Made by a program: the position numbers and the translations under genes. Below, in pieces: positions 54,401 to 62,373 of a DNA stretch of 64,000 nucleotides. The notes beneath the pieces were generated by a model that worked only from the letters and a program-made list of their open reading frames with translations, was not told where the DNA came from and did not search any database. Within the stretch, counting starts at the first letter, position 1. Each line of letters opens with the position of its first letter. Source of the DNA: Sphingobacterium tenebrionis (GTDB lineage: Bacteria > Bacteroidota > Bacteroidia > Sphingobacteriales > Sphingobacteriaceae); contig NZ_JAYLLN010000009.1 in the NCBI RefSeq assembly GCF_037126265.1, positions 24,560-88,559 on the forward strand, in the 5' to 3' direction.

Positions 54401-54484
54401 ACCTTATTTGTCATTCCTGCCTTTTATTTAATGATGTCCAGAAAGAAACATAAGAATCCAGAATTGGAGCAAATTGAAGAATAA
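51407..54484 (+). CDS. RND efflux pump, AcrB/HAE1 family
   Basis: 1025-residue inner-membrane pump with 12 helices and two large periplasmic loops. It begins TLSIKRPVLTIVMNLLLILF, with GIREFPSIDPAQISVRTNYA near residue 31 as the typical first loop. The proton-relay aspartate pair is in TGLVVDDGIVVTENI near 396. The second half has LMIGLVTKNGILIVEFANQL and SEARLRPILMTSLA near 930. It matches the multidrug (HAE) rather than heavy-metal branch. The channel gene begins just beyond its end (ATG 54486). Confidence 0.95.
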   Translation: MSLSTLSIKRPVLTIVMNLLLILFGIIGYTFLGIREFPSIDPAQISVRTNYAGANADIIESQITEPLEKAINSIDGIRNISSSSNQGSSNISIEFNLGKNLEEAANDVRDKVSQALRSLPQDIDAPPVVSKADADSEPIITMTIQSATKNVLELSDYAENVIAQRLQTILGVSSVQIWGQKKYAMRLWIDPVKLASYGLTVMDVRNALNTQNVELPSGKLTGANTELAIKTLGNLATEEEFSNIIIRSDNNRTIRFSDVGKAALEAENFETKMSDSGFPMVSLAIIPQPGTNYLEIADQFHKEYEKLENELPEGFETNIAIDNTLFVKKAVLEVVETLGIAIVLVVLIIYLFFRNWSIAFRPLIDIPVSLIATFFIMYLCGFSINVLTLLAIVLATGLVVDDGIVVTENIFKKVEEGMSPIEAAIKGSNEIFFAVISISVTLAAVFLPVIFLEGFVGRLFREFGVVIGAAVLISAFVSLTLTPMLNAYLMKGGEQKHSKFYMRTEKYFEMMNKDYASGLKSFLKYKWLAFATIILCFGLIYLFYQLLPKETAPYDDRSYISLRATAPEGVSYDYMDRFMTDLTMLINDSVPEKKVSLVITSPGFGSASSNSGFVRLGLVQPDERERSQAEIADHLSKLTRQYSEARVAVSQQPTISVNRRGGMPIQYIIQAPNFQKLEEKIPVFMEELANDKTFSITDVNLKFNKPEIYVTIDREKAESMGVSVLDVAQTLQMSLSGQRFGYFMMNGKQYQVMGQFDRKDRSTPMDLASIYAKNGQGELIQLDNIVEIEERSSPPQLYHNNRYMSATVSAGLAPGKSMGDGIEAMEAIKEKVLDDTFTTDLGGESRDFVESGSNTMFAFGLAVLLIFLILAAQFESFIDPIIIIITVPMAVAGAMFSLWLFGQSWNIFSQIGTIMLIGLVTKNGILIVEFANQLREEGMEKYEAVVTASEARLRPILMTSLAIALGALPIAMSLGAASTSRIGMGVVIVGGTMFALVLTLFVIPAFYLMMSRKKHKNPELEQIEE

Positions 54485-54485
54485 C

Positions 54486-55787
54486 ATGAAGAATTTAGGG
54501 ATCATATGGTTATTGATGTTGGCTTGTTCGGGTTCTCAAGCTCAGGGGCTATTAACGGTGCAAGAGGCCGTGGAAATAGCCTTGGAGAATAATTATGAAA
54601 TCAAGCTTTCCAATAATGATTTAAGGATTGCCGAGGAAAATGTGACCTACGGTAATGCAGGTATGCTACCAAATGTGACGGGAAATTTCTCCCAGAGCAA
54701 TAGTGTGCAGAACTCCAGGCAGACGCAGTCCAATGGAGATGAACGTTCTTTAAGGAATGCCAAAAACAACAGTATGTCGGTCGGGGTGAGTGTAGGATGG
54801 ACGATTTTTGATGGTTTTGGCATGTTCTCTCGTTATGACCAATTGAAGGAATTGCGGAAACAAGGCGAGTTTGAATTGAAAAAAACGGTATTGACGACGG
54901 TTTCAGATGTAATCTCTACCTATTATACCATAGTGGAACAGCAGAATTTGTTGTTGGCCATTGATTCCAGTATCAATATCTCGAAGGAAAGGTTGAAAAC
55001 AGCAGAAAACAGGTTTTCGATCGGAAAAGCCTCTCGCTTAGAAGTGCTTAATGTGCAGGTGAATTTGAACGAAGATGAATCTAGCCGGTTGCGGCAGGCC
55101 GATGTAGTCAAGAATCTGAAGATCAATCTGAACAGTTTGATGGCAAGGGAGCTGAGTATTGATTTTGATGTGGAAAAGGATGTGGAATATGACGATACCC
55201 TCATTTTCGAGGATTTATTGCAGAAAGCTAGGGCGCATAACCCGGACCTGCAGATCATAGCAGTGAACAAACGGATGGCCGAACTGGAAGTGAAACGGGT
55301 TAGGGCAGGGCGATATCCAGTAGTACGTTTGACCACCGGGTATAACCTTTCGGAATCCGAATCCAGCTTGGGATTCGTTTCCAGTTCCAATTCACGTGGA
55401 TTGAATTATGGTGTTACGGCATCGATCAACCTGTTCGATGGCTTTAACCAACGGAGGAATGAAAGAAATGCCAAGATACAATTAGAAAGTGCGGACCTAT
55501 TAATCCAACAACAGGATCTAATGGTTAGAACAGCGATATCTACCGCCTTTCAGACGTACCAAACCAACTTGTCTTTGGCACGTTTAGAAGATAACAATGC
55601 GGCTATTGCCCGTCAGAATTTGAATATCACCCTCGAAAAATATAGGATCGGAACAATCAGCGCAGTGGAGTTCAGGGATGCCCAGGAGAACTTCATCAAT
55701 GCGATATCTCGATTTAATTCCGCTCGTTTACAAGCTAAATTATCCGAGTTGCAATTGAAGGAAATTATAGGGAACATCGATCTTTAG
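54486..55787 (+). CDS. TolC-like outer-membrane efflux channel
   Basis: 433 residues. ATG 54486 gives a signal peptide (MKNLGIIWLLMLACSGSQAQ); a TTG at 54474 inside the pump gene is rejected. Two OEP repeats follow: LLTVQEAVEIALENNYEIKL (about 22) with the coiled region to about 220, and ARAHNPDLQIIAVNKRM (about 245) with a second helical barrel. ARQNLNITLEKYRIGTISAV near 375 and a final IIGNIDL are family-typical. It completes the tripartite pump (adaptor, RND, channel), whose substrate is unknown. No regulator gene is adjacent. Confidence 0.93.
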   Translation: MKNLGIIWLLMLACSGSQAQGLLTVQEAVEIALENNYEIKLSNNDLRIAEENVTYGNAGMLPNVTGNFSQSNSVQNSRQTQSNGDERSLRNAKNNSMSVGVSVGWTIFDGFGMFSRYDQLKELRKQGEFELKKTVLTTVSDVISTYYTIVEQQNLLLAIDSSINISKERLKTAENRFSIGKASRLEVLNVQVNLNEDESSRLRQADVVKNLKINLNSLMARELSIDFDVEKDVEYDDTLIFEDLLQKARAHNPDLQIIAVNKRMAELEVKRVRAGRYPVVRLTTGYNLSESESSLGFVSSSNSRGLNYGVTASINLFDGFNQRRNERNAKIQLESADLLIQQQDLMVRTAISTAFQTYQTNLSLARLEDNNAAIARQNLNITLEKYRIGTISAVEFRDAQENFINAISRFNSARLQAKLSELQLKEIIGNIDL

Positions 55788-55996
55788 GTAATTGTCTCAA
55801 GAAAATGACAGTAAAGCAATCGGTTGTGTAAATTGAACAAACGTTTGCATTTCCAAATCATTTTTGAATTACTGAAAAACGTATTATACTTGTATTAGGG
55901 GTTTGATTATCAAGCTCCTCAACCAAATTATGAAATTCAATAATTTGATAGTTTTCAAAATTCGACTGTTTAGTTTGTTTTAAAATAGGTGATTTA
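55788..55996. other. Intergenic region with palindromes upstream of the GH109-like gene
   Basis: No gene. CAAACGTTTG (55838-55847) is a perfect 10-base palindrome with the CG centre typical of LacI-family operators, and TTGATTATCAA (55913-55923) is another palindrome around a single base. Either could be an operator; no regulator gene is next to them. Confidence 0.35.
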
Positions 55997-56026
55997 TTGG
56001 GGGGCTATTAGTCCCCCATAATTTTG
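55997..56026 (+). promoter_or_regulatory. Promoter with a hairpin-forming spacer for the GH109-like gene
   Basis: TTG (55997-55999) and TAATTTTG (56019-56026) are 19 bases apart, an exact match to the Bacteroidota -33/-7 spacing. The spacer plus the G of the TTG forms an inverted repeat (55999-56017): GGGGG pairs with CCCCC around a short GCT/AGT extension and a triplet loop. It may serve as an operator; alternatively the hairpin could be the terminator of the upstream efflux operon. Confidence 0.55.
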
Positions 56027-56054
56027 TAACTTAGTTTCTTTATTATTATATACT

Positions 56055-57461
56055 ATGAATAACAACCGTAGAGATTTTTTGAAGAAGGCAGGTTTATTGT
56101 CGTCAGCGGCAATTGCTTTACCTTCATTAAATAACCAAGTTTTTGCAGCTCCAAACTTTAACATGGCAGGATTTGCTGCTCCAAAAATTGATAAAGTAAA
56201 AGTTGCTATCATTGGATTAGGAATGCGTGGTCCAGGTGCCGTTGATCGTATTTCTTACATCGAAGGTGCAGAGATTGTTGCTTTATGCGATAAGCATGCT
56301 GACCGTGTAACGAAAGCACAGACCATCCTGACCAAAAAAGGATTAAAAGAAGCTAAAGCTTATTCTGGCGAAGATGGCTGGAAAACCATGCTAAAGAATG
56401 AAGATTTAGACCTCGTATATATCTGTACACCTTGGGAGTACCATGCGCCAATGGCGATCGAAGCGATGAAATCAGGTGCTCATGCGGCTACTGAAGTTCC
56501 GATCGGATTGACCATTAGCGAGATCTGGGAAGTGGTGAAAACATCAGAAGCGACCAAAAAGCACTGTATGATGTTGGAGAACTGTTGTTATGATTTCTTC
56601 GAGATGTTGACTTTGAACATGGCCCGTCAGGGTATGTTCGGGGAGTTGGTACATGCTGAAGGAGCTTATATCCACGATCTATTGGATCTGAACTTCAACA
56701 AAAATGGGTATGACAATATGTGGAGGTTGCGTGAAAACATCAAAATGAATGGTAACCTTTATCCAACACATGGTATTGGTCCGATCGCACAATGTTTGAA
56801 CATCAACACCGGTGATAGAATGACGCATTTAGTGGCTATGCAATCCAATGATTTCCAAATGGCTGATAAGGCTAGGGAATTGGCAGCTAAGGATTCTTTC
56901 TACCAAGAATTTGTGGGTAAGAAATACAGAGGAAACATGGACGTTACGTTGATCAAGACGGAGAAAGGTAAAACCATGATGATCCAACATGATGTAACTT
57001 CGCCAAGACCTTATTCCCGTATTCACTTATTGAGTGGTACCAAAGGTTTTGCACAGAAGTATCCGCAAGAAGGAATTGCTTTTGGTCATAGCTACATCAA
57101 ACCAGAAGAATTGAAAGGGCTATATGACAAATACACACCAGAATTGGTTAAATTCATTGGTGAACAAGCGAAGCAAGTTGGTGGTCATGGTGGTATGGAC
57201 TTCATGATGGACTGGCGTATGATCGACTGTTTGCGTAATGGTTTACCATTGGATCAGTCGGTATATGATGGTGCATCTTGGAGTGCTGTAGTTCCTTTGA
57301 GCGTACAGTCTGTTGCTAAAAACAGTCGTACAGTAGAGGTTCCTGACTTTACAAGAGGTAACTGGAAAACCAACAAGCCACACGACATGACCTTGAATGG
57401 TGGTGGGAACACGAAAATCCGTGCGAAAGTAAACGGAAAGAACATTCAATTGGACGTGTAA
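56055..57461 (+). CDS. Gfo/Idh/MocA-family oxidoreductase, GH109-like glycosidase
   Basis: 468 residues with a twin-arginine signal (NNRRDFLKKAG, cleavage near FAAP), so it is exported folded with its NAD cofactor. The Rossmann motif IGLGMRGPGAVDRI is near residue 54, and CTPWEYHAPMAIEAMKSG near 124 follows. GMFGELVHAEGAYIHDL near 195 and LYPTHGIGPIAQCLNI near 236 closely resemble GH109 alpha-N-acetylgalactosaminidases from Bacteroidota, which hydrolyse by an NAD-dependent mechanism. The exact activity is inferred from similarity to remembered family sequences. Monocistronic, with its own promoter and terminator. Confidence 0.85.
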   Translation: MNNNRRDFLKKAGLLSSAAIALPSLNNQVFAAPNFNMAGFAAPKIDKVKVAIIGLGMRGPGAVDRISYIEGAEIVALCDKHADRVTKAQTILTKKGLKEAKAYSGEDGWKTMLKNEDLDLVYICTPWEYHAPMAIEAMKSGAHAATEVPIGLTISEIWEVVKTSEATKKHCMMLENCCYDFFEMLTLNMARQGMFGELVHAEGAYIHDLLDLNFNKNGYDNMWRLRENIKMNGNLYPTHGIGPIAQCLNINTGDRMTHLVAMQSNDFQMADKARELAAKDSFYQEFVGKKYRGNMDVTLIKTEKGKTMMIQHDVTSPRPYSRIHLLSGTKGFAQKYPQEGIAFGHSYIKPEELKGLYDKYTPELVKFIGEQAKQVGGHGGMDFMMDWRMIDCLRNGLPLDQSVYDGASWSAVVPLSVQSVAKNSRTVEVPDFTRGNWKTNKPHDMTLNGGGNTKIRAKVNGKNIQLDV

Positions 57462-57496
57462 CGAATACGTATAATTTAAAATAATCCCCTTATAAG

Positions 57497-57529
57497 AGGT
57501 TGCTTTCTTTGGATAGCAACCTTTTTTTT
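57497..57529 (+). terminator. Terminator of the GH109-like gene
   Basis: Stem AGGTTGCT (57497-57504) pairs with AGCAACCT (57515-57522), ten-base loop, then a run of eight Ts. Confidence 0.92.
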
Positions 57530-57546
57530 GTTATCATCGTTCTATC

Positions 57547-58632
57547 ATGAAGAAAATCAACCTATTGATCCTTCTGGCTTGTGCTCTACAGGCTTGTGAG
57601 TCAACGAATAAAAAACAAGATTCCAATTCTTTATTGGCTTCAGATTCTGCGGCGGTATGCCATAATGGAAGTATTCCTTCTCGTTTTGCTTCTTTGGTGA
57701 ACCAGGGCGATTCCTTGCAGCGTATTCAAGGTAAGGATGAAGTGGAAATGGTTTATATACCAGGAGGTTTGTTTCGGATGGGTTCGGAGGCTTTTGAGGA
57801 TGCTAAGCCTATTCATGAGGTGCAGGTTTCGCCATTTTATATGGATGCACATGAAGTAACTAATGCGCAGTATACCGTTTTTGTAAAGGCGACAGGTTAT
57901 GTGACGGTAGCTGAGCGCCCATTGGATCCTAAGGAGTTTCCGGGGGTTGATCCGGCTATGTTGGTGCCTGGATCGGCTGTTTTCGCTGCGCCGGCTAATG
58001 TGGAAGGTTTGCAGAACCATCTGCAGTGGTGGAAGTATGTGCCTGATGCGAATTGGCGGCAACCGGAGGGTCCTGGGAGTTCTATTGTAGGAAAAGAAAA
58101 CCATCCGGTTACTCAGTTGGCATATCAGGATGCAGAAGCCTATGCGAAATGGGCGGGCAAGCGTTTGCCTACGGAGGCGGAATGGGAGTTTGCGGCGAAA
58201 GCTGGTAAGCATGTGAATGAAACCTATTATTGGGGGAATGAGAAATTGGAGGATGGGAAATGGTTGGCGAATATTTATCAGGGCAAGTTTCCATTGAAGA
58301 ATACGAAGGAGGATGGGTATGAAACGACAGCTCCTGTAAAATCTTATCCGGCAAATGCTTATGGGTTGTATGATATGGAGGGGAATGTATGGGAATGGTG
58401 TTCGGATTTCTATCGACCGGATTATTATGGGGCGAGTGCTAAGGATAATCCGAAAGGACCTAAGGATTCTTATGATCCGCAGGAGCCAGGGGCAGTGAAG
58501 AGGGTGCAGCGCGGTGGTTCTTTTTTATGTAATGATGAGTATTGTGAAAGGTATAAGGCGGGGAGTAGGGGAAAAGGGGAAGTGAATTCGCCGACTAATA
58601 ATGTGGGGTTTAGGTGTGTGGTTGATAAATAG
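57547..58632 (+). CDS. Formylglycine-generating enzyme (SUMF1-like), lipoprotein
   Basis: 361 residues. A lipoprotein signal (MKKINLLILLACALQAC) places it on a membrane facing the periplasm. The FGE-sulfatase domain starts near 66 with MVYIPGGLFRMGSEAFED and contains HEVTNAQYTVFV, RLPTEAEWEFAAK (about 208) and EGNVWEWCSDF (about 278). SFLCNDEYCERY holds Cys328 and Cys333, the copper-binding active-site pair of true formylglycine-generating enzymes, so it should convert Cys or Ser of sulfatases. No sulfatase gene is in the window. Repeat copy E and a terminator follow. Confidence 0.87.
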   Translation: MKKINLLILLACALQACESTNKKQDSNSLLASDSAAVCHNGSIPSRFASLVNQGDSLQRIQGKDEVEMVYIPGGLFRMGSEAFEDAKPIHEVQVSPFYMDAHEVTNAQYTVFVKATGYVTVAERPLDPKEFPGVDPAMLVPGSAVFAAPANVEGLQNHLQWWKYVPDANWRQPEGPGSSIVGKENHPVTQLAYQDAEAYAKWAGKRLPTEAEWEFAAKAGKHVNETYYWGNEKLEDGKWLANIYQGKFPLKNTKEDGYETTAPVKSYPANAYGLYDMEGNVWEWCSDFYRPDYYGASAKDNPKGPKDSYDPQEPGAVKRVQRGGSFLCNDEYCERYKAGSRGKGEVNSPTNNVGFRCVVDK

Positions 58633-58658
58633 GTGTGTTGTTGGCTAGGTACGCCCTC

Positions 58659-58895
58659 CGTCATTGCGAGAAAAATTTGCGTTATTGCGTTCTCGTCGTC
58701 ATTGCGTTCTCTTCGTCATTGCGAGGAGGTACGACGAAGCAATCTTTCGATTAGTGTCATCCTGAGCAGCGTCGAAGGATCTGTACGGGTACCAAATTTA
58801 GATGCTTCGACTTCGCTCAGCATGACATGGGGGAAGATTGCTTCGTTCCTCGCAATGACGTGGGGATAAAGATTGCTTCGTTCCTCGCAATGACG
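58659..58895. repeat. Nested palindromic intergenic repeat (REP-like), copy E
   Basis: Partial units (58659-58670 and about 58700) precede a nested element. The outer left arm (58714-58749) is the long form with GGTACG. The inner arms are at 58755-58788 (ATCCT/AGGAT) and 58800-58826 (ATGCT/AGCAT). The outer right arm is at 58833-58860, and a second right arm follows at 58868-58895. It lies between two genes in the same direction. Confidence 0.92.
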
Positions 58896-58946
58896 CAGGG
58901 TTATGAAGCGGGTTATTTCATAGAATTTTTCAAAAACAAATCTGAC

Positions 58947-58975
58947 AAGGAGGGCACTCGCCCTCCTTTTTTATT
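58947..58975 (+). terminator. Terminator downstream of the repeat
   Basis: Perfect nine-base stem AAGGAGGGC (58947-58955) with GCCCTCCTT (58960-58968), four-base loop, followed by TTTTATTTTT. It probably ends the transcript of the FGE gene through the repeat. From 58980 to 59215 is an AT-rich leader of susC. Confidence 0.92.
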
Positions 58976-59114
58976 TTTATTTACTTTCTTTTTTATACCA
59001 AAACATTAATCAACCATAATTTTTATTAATTCCTACCCATATTATTATCTTTATTAAAAATATTAATGAATTAAAATGTATTAATTTTTCAAAAAATATT
59101 TGTGTAATTAAAAT

Positions 59115-59122
59115 TAAATTTG
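59115..59122 (+). promoter_or_regulatory. Putative -7 box for susC
   Basis: TAAATTTG matches TAnnTTTG, about 95 bases before the start. The region is so AT-rich that this may be chance. Confidence 0.25.
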
Positions 59123-59215
59123 AATATTTAATTAATGATTAATAACATGGTAGTTATTTAGCAGTTTACGCGCCACTGTAAACCCCAATTAACAAACAAC
59201 AAACTAATTAACCGT

Positions 59216-62200
59216 ATGAAACAAAAAATTTTACTCTTTTGTTTGCTCATCTGGATGATGATGGGACAAGCGTATGCACAAAGTCGACAAGTAACTGGAA
59301 CAGTTACTTCAGCAAGCGATTCCAAACCTTTGGCAGGTGTTTCAGTTTTAGTATCTGGAACAACTTTAGGCACCCAAACCAATCAAGATGGACAGTTCAC
59401 CATCACCGTACCAAATTCACAAGCGAAATTATTATTTTCTTATGTTGGCTATCAGGATCAATCTGCCCAAGTTGGTTCAAGAACGGTTATCAATATTTCT
59501 CTCCTTGCTGTTGGGGAGGTGTTGGATGAGATAGTTGTAACAGGATATTTGGTACAACGAAAACAAAGTTTTACTGGATCATCGGCAAATATTGCTGGAG
59601 ATAAAGTTGCTAATCGGCCTTTACAGAGTTTTAGTCAAGGTTTGACAGGACAAGCATCTGGTGTGAATATTATTCAACCTTCAGGGGTGCTGAACAACCC
59701 TCCTGTAGTTCGGGTTCGGGGTCTAAGTTCCCTTTCCTTAAGTTCATTTCCGTTGGTCGTAGTGGATGGAATTCCGATCTCCACAGGAGACGTATCTTCC
59801 AACTCTTCGGTGAATAACCCGCTAGGAGATATCAATCCTGAAGATATTGCTTCGATCAATATTTTAAAGGATGCAGCTTCTACGGCGATTTATGGTTCGA
59901 GAGCTGCAGCCGGGGTTTTGGTGATTACGACAAAACGCGGAAAAACAGGCGATGCCAAGTTCAGCTATGATGGCTGGATGGGTTCTTCCCAAGCGGTCAG
60001 ATTACCTGAGCTCCTTAATGCAGAACAATATGTAACCCACAAAAACAAGGCTATAGCTAATGCAAGAGCCTTGAATCCGAGATTACCTCAGGGGTCTTTT
60101 CCTCAGGCAGGAGGCTTTTTCCTAGACACCTTGGAAGACGGCCGTATTGTGGAAACCAACTGGGCGGATTTAGTTTATCAAAATGGAATATCCCATAACC
60201 ATAATTTAAGTGTTACTGGCGGAACCGAAAAGACAAGTTATTATTTTTCAGGCAACATGTCGGATCAACGCGGGATCTTGGTCAAGAACAATTTTAAAAG
60301 AAAGGCAATTAGAGCGAATATAGATCATCGGTTGTCCGATAGATTTAAGTTTGGCGGATCTTTTAGTTACACGAACAGTCATAACCAGTCACCCAATTCA
60401 GGATCTGTTCCTGGAGCAGCATTCAATACTTCTGGGCTTGGTCGGATTGCCATGGTTCAAGCACCGAATGTTTCCCCTTATTTACCAGATGGTGGTTATA
60501 GTGTTACCGGTAATTCTATTGGAAAAGGTAAGAATGTCCTTGCTCCAAATTATCCAAACCCTATGCCGATCATTGACTTGGATAAAAACACATCGGAAAC
60601 CAATCGTTTATTTGCCAATGCAAATTTTGAGGCCAATATAATTGAAGGGTTAAAATTCTCTTCTAGTTATACTTGGGACTTGAGGAATACCGGAAACCAG
60701 ACTTTTTGGAATCCTATAAATGGAGATGGCTTCAGTTACCAAGGTTTTGCATCGAATAATACGGCTAAGGCTAATAACTGGATTTTCATGAATAACCTGG
60801 TGTATTCAAAATCCATTAATGATCATAATTTCGTGCTTTTGGTTGGTCATGAATCTCAATTGAACCGGGTGGAAACTTGGGGTGGTACAAGAACAGCTCT
60901 CACCGATAGATTCTTTAACCAATTTCAAGGAGGGTATAAAAATAACCTACCAAGTGGAAACGGGATTGGAGAACAGGCCTTTGAGTCGTACCTAAGTTCT
61001 TTGAACTATGATTTTGCTGGGAAATATTTCATCACCGCAAATATTCGAAGAGATGGTAATTCGGCTTTATCAGCGGCCAATCGTTGGGGTAATTTTGGAG
61101 GTGCATCCTTAGGCTGGACCATTTCAAAAGAAAATTTCTTTGAATCCTCGGTATTGGGTGAGTTGTTCAATTCCATGCGTTTTAAAGGAAGTTGGGGGCG
61201 TGTTGGTAATGGAAATCTAACAAACTGGTATGCCACCAATAATCTATATACAGCGGGGGTTTATGGGCAAGATGGTATTGTGGCTTTCGCACAAGCGGGC
61301 TTAAAGGACCTGAAGTGGGAATCAAGCAGCCAAACCAATATTGGATTGGATTTTACCATGTTGGATAATCGATTGACGGCAGAAGTGAACTGGTTCAACA
61401 AGGATATCGATAATATGATTTTGGCTGTTCCACAAACGTTGTCAAAAGGTATCCCTGGCAGTTCTATTCTGATGAACGTGGGTAGTATGTATAATAAAGG
61501 ATGGGAATTTTCTCTGAATTTTCAAGCTATACGAAGAGAAAATTTTAAATGGAATACAAATGTGAATTTTGCAACCAATGAAAATATGGTGACAAAACTT
61601 TACGATGGTAGACCGATAATTGCCAGTACGGCTACGTTGGAAACAACAAGTATAACGGAAGAAGGAAAGTCTGCGGCGCAAATTTATGCCGTTCCTACCG
61701 CAGGGATAAACCCGGAAAATGGACGAAGGATCTTCATCAATAAAGAAGGTGAAAAGGTTCAATTTCAACCTTCAGCACCTGGCGCTGCATATACCTATTT
61801 GGACGGTAGAACAGCTCCTACAGCTGCAGACCAGGCTGTGGCCATGGGAAATACCTTGCCAACATGGTATGGGGGTTTCAACAATGATTTCCAATTCCGC
61901 AATTTCGATGTACAGTTGAATTTCACCTACTCGGGCGGGAACTATATTTACAATGGAACAAGAGCGGGCTTATTGGATCAACGGATCTGGAATAACTCCA
62001 CTGAAATTTTGGAATCTTGGACGCCAGAAAATAAAAATGCTAAAATTCCATTGGCCATCTACAATGATAATGTTTCCAATGGATCTTCTTATGCCATTGG
62101 GGCCAATGTAGAAAAAGGAGATTTTTTAAGGCTTCAGACGGCCACAGTTGGCTATCGAGTACCATCGGATTTCTTGCAACGTGCGCAGATTTCTTCTGTT

Positions 62201-62362
62201 CGGTTTTATGTTTCTGTGCATAATGCCTTCTTACTTACAAAATATACCGGTGTGGATCCAGAAATTTCCTCGAATGGTAACAGTAACCTCAGTTCTGGTG
62301 TAGAGCGGAACTCGATTCCGAACGGTCGGACTTTTACATTTGGAATTAATCTAGGGCTATAA
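59216..62362 (+). CDS. SusC/RagA-family TonB-linked outer-membrane transporter
   Basis: 1048 residues. A signal peptide ends near 22 (AYAQSRQ). A carboxypeptidase-like regulatory domain (about 24-105, GTVTSASDSKPLAGVSVLVS) is followed by the TonB-box region VLDEIVVTGYLVQRK (about 102-116) and the plug (VRVRGLSSLSLSSFPLVVVD, then INILKDAASTAIYGSRAAAG). The 22-strand barrel ends with NGRTFTFGINLGL. It imports an oligosaccharide or peptide ligand with the SusD partner that follows after 11 bases. The ligand is unknown. Confidence 0.95.
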   Translation: MKQKILLFCLLIWMMMGQAYAQSRQVTGTVTSASDSKPLAGVSVLVSGTTLGTQTNQDGQFTITVPNSQAKLLFSYVGYQDQSAQVGSRTVINISLLAVGEVLDEIVVTGYLVQRKQSFTGSSANIAGDKVANRPLQSFSQGLTGQASGVNIIQPSGVLNNPPVVRVRGLSSLSLSSFPLVVVDGIPISTGDVSSNSSVNNPLGDINPEDIASINILKDAASTAIYGSRAAAGVLVITTKRGKTGDAKFSYDGWMGSSQAVRLPELLNAEQYVTHKNKAIANARALNPRLPQGSFPQAGGFFLDTLEDGRIVETNWADLVYQNGISHNHNLSVTGGTEKTSYYFSGNMSDQRGILVKNNFKRKAIRANIDHRLSDRFKFGGSFSYTNSHNQSPNSGSVPGAAFNTSGLGRIAMVQAPNVSPYLPDGGYSVTGNSIGKGKNVLAPNYPNPMPIIDLDKNTSETNRLFANANFEANIIEGLKFSSSYTWDLRNTGNQTFWNPINGDGFSYQGFASNNTAKANNWIFMNNLVYSKSINDHNFVLLVGHESQLNRVETWGGTRTALTDRFFNQFQGGYKNNLPSGNGIGEQAFESYLSSLNYDFAGKYFITANIRRDGNSALSAANRWGNFGGASLGWTISKENFFESSVLGELFNSMRFKGSWGRVGNGNLTNWYATNNLYTAGVYGQDGIVAFAQAGLKDLKWESSSQTNIGLDFTMLDNRLTAEVNWFNKDIDNMILAVPQTLSKGIPGSSILMNVGSMYNKGWEFSLNFQAIRRENFKWNTNVNFATNENMVTKLYDGRPIIASTATLETTSITEEGKSAAQIYAVPTAGINPENGRRIFINKEGEKVQFQPSAPGAAYTYLDGRTAPTAADQAVAMGNTLPTWYGGFNNDFQFRNFDVQLNFTYSGGNYIYNGTRAGLLDQRIWNNSTEILESWTPENKNAKIPLAIYNDNVSNGSSYAIGANVEKGDFLRLQTATVGYRVPSDFLQRAQISSVRFYVSVHNAFLLTKYTGVDPEISSNGNSNLSSGVERNSIPNGRTFTFGINLGL

Positions 62363-62373
62363 ATTATCAAGAC

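Noticed and set aside
58633..58869. A 78-residue frame across repeat copy E, plus another at 58827-59009
   Set aside because: Both are translations of the repeat arms, with no support as genes.
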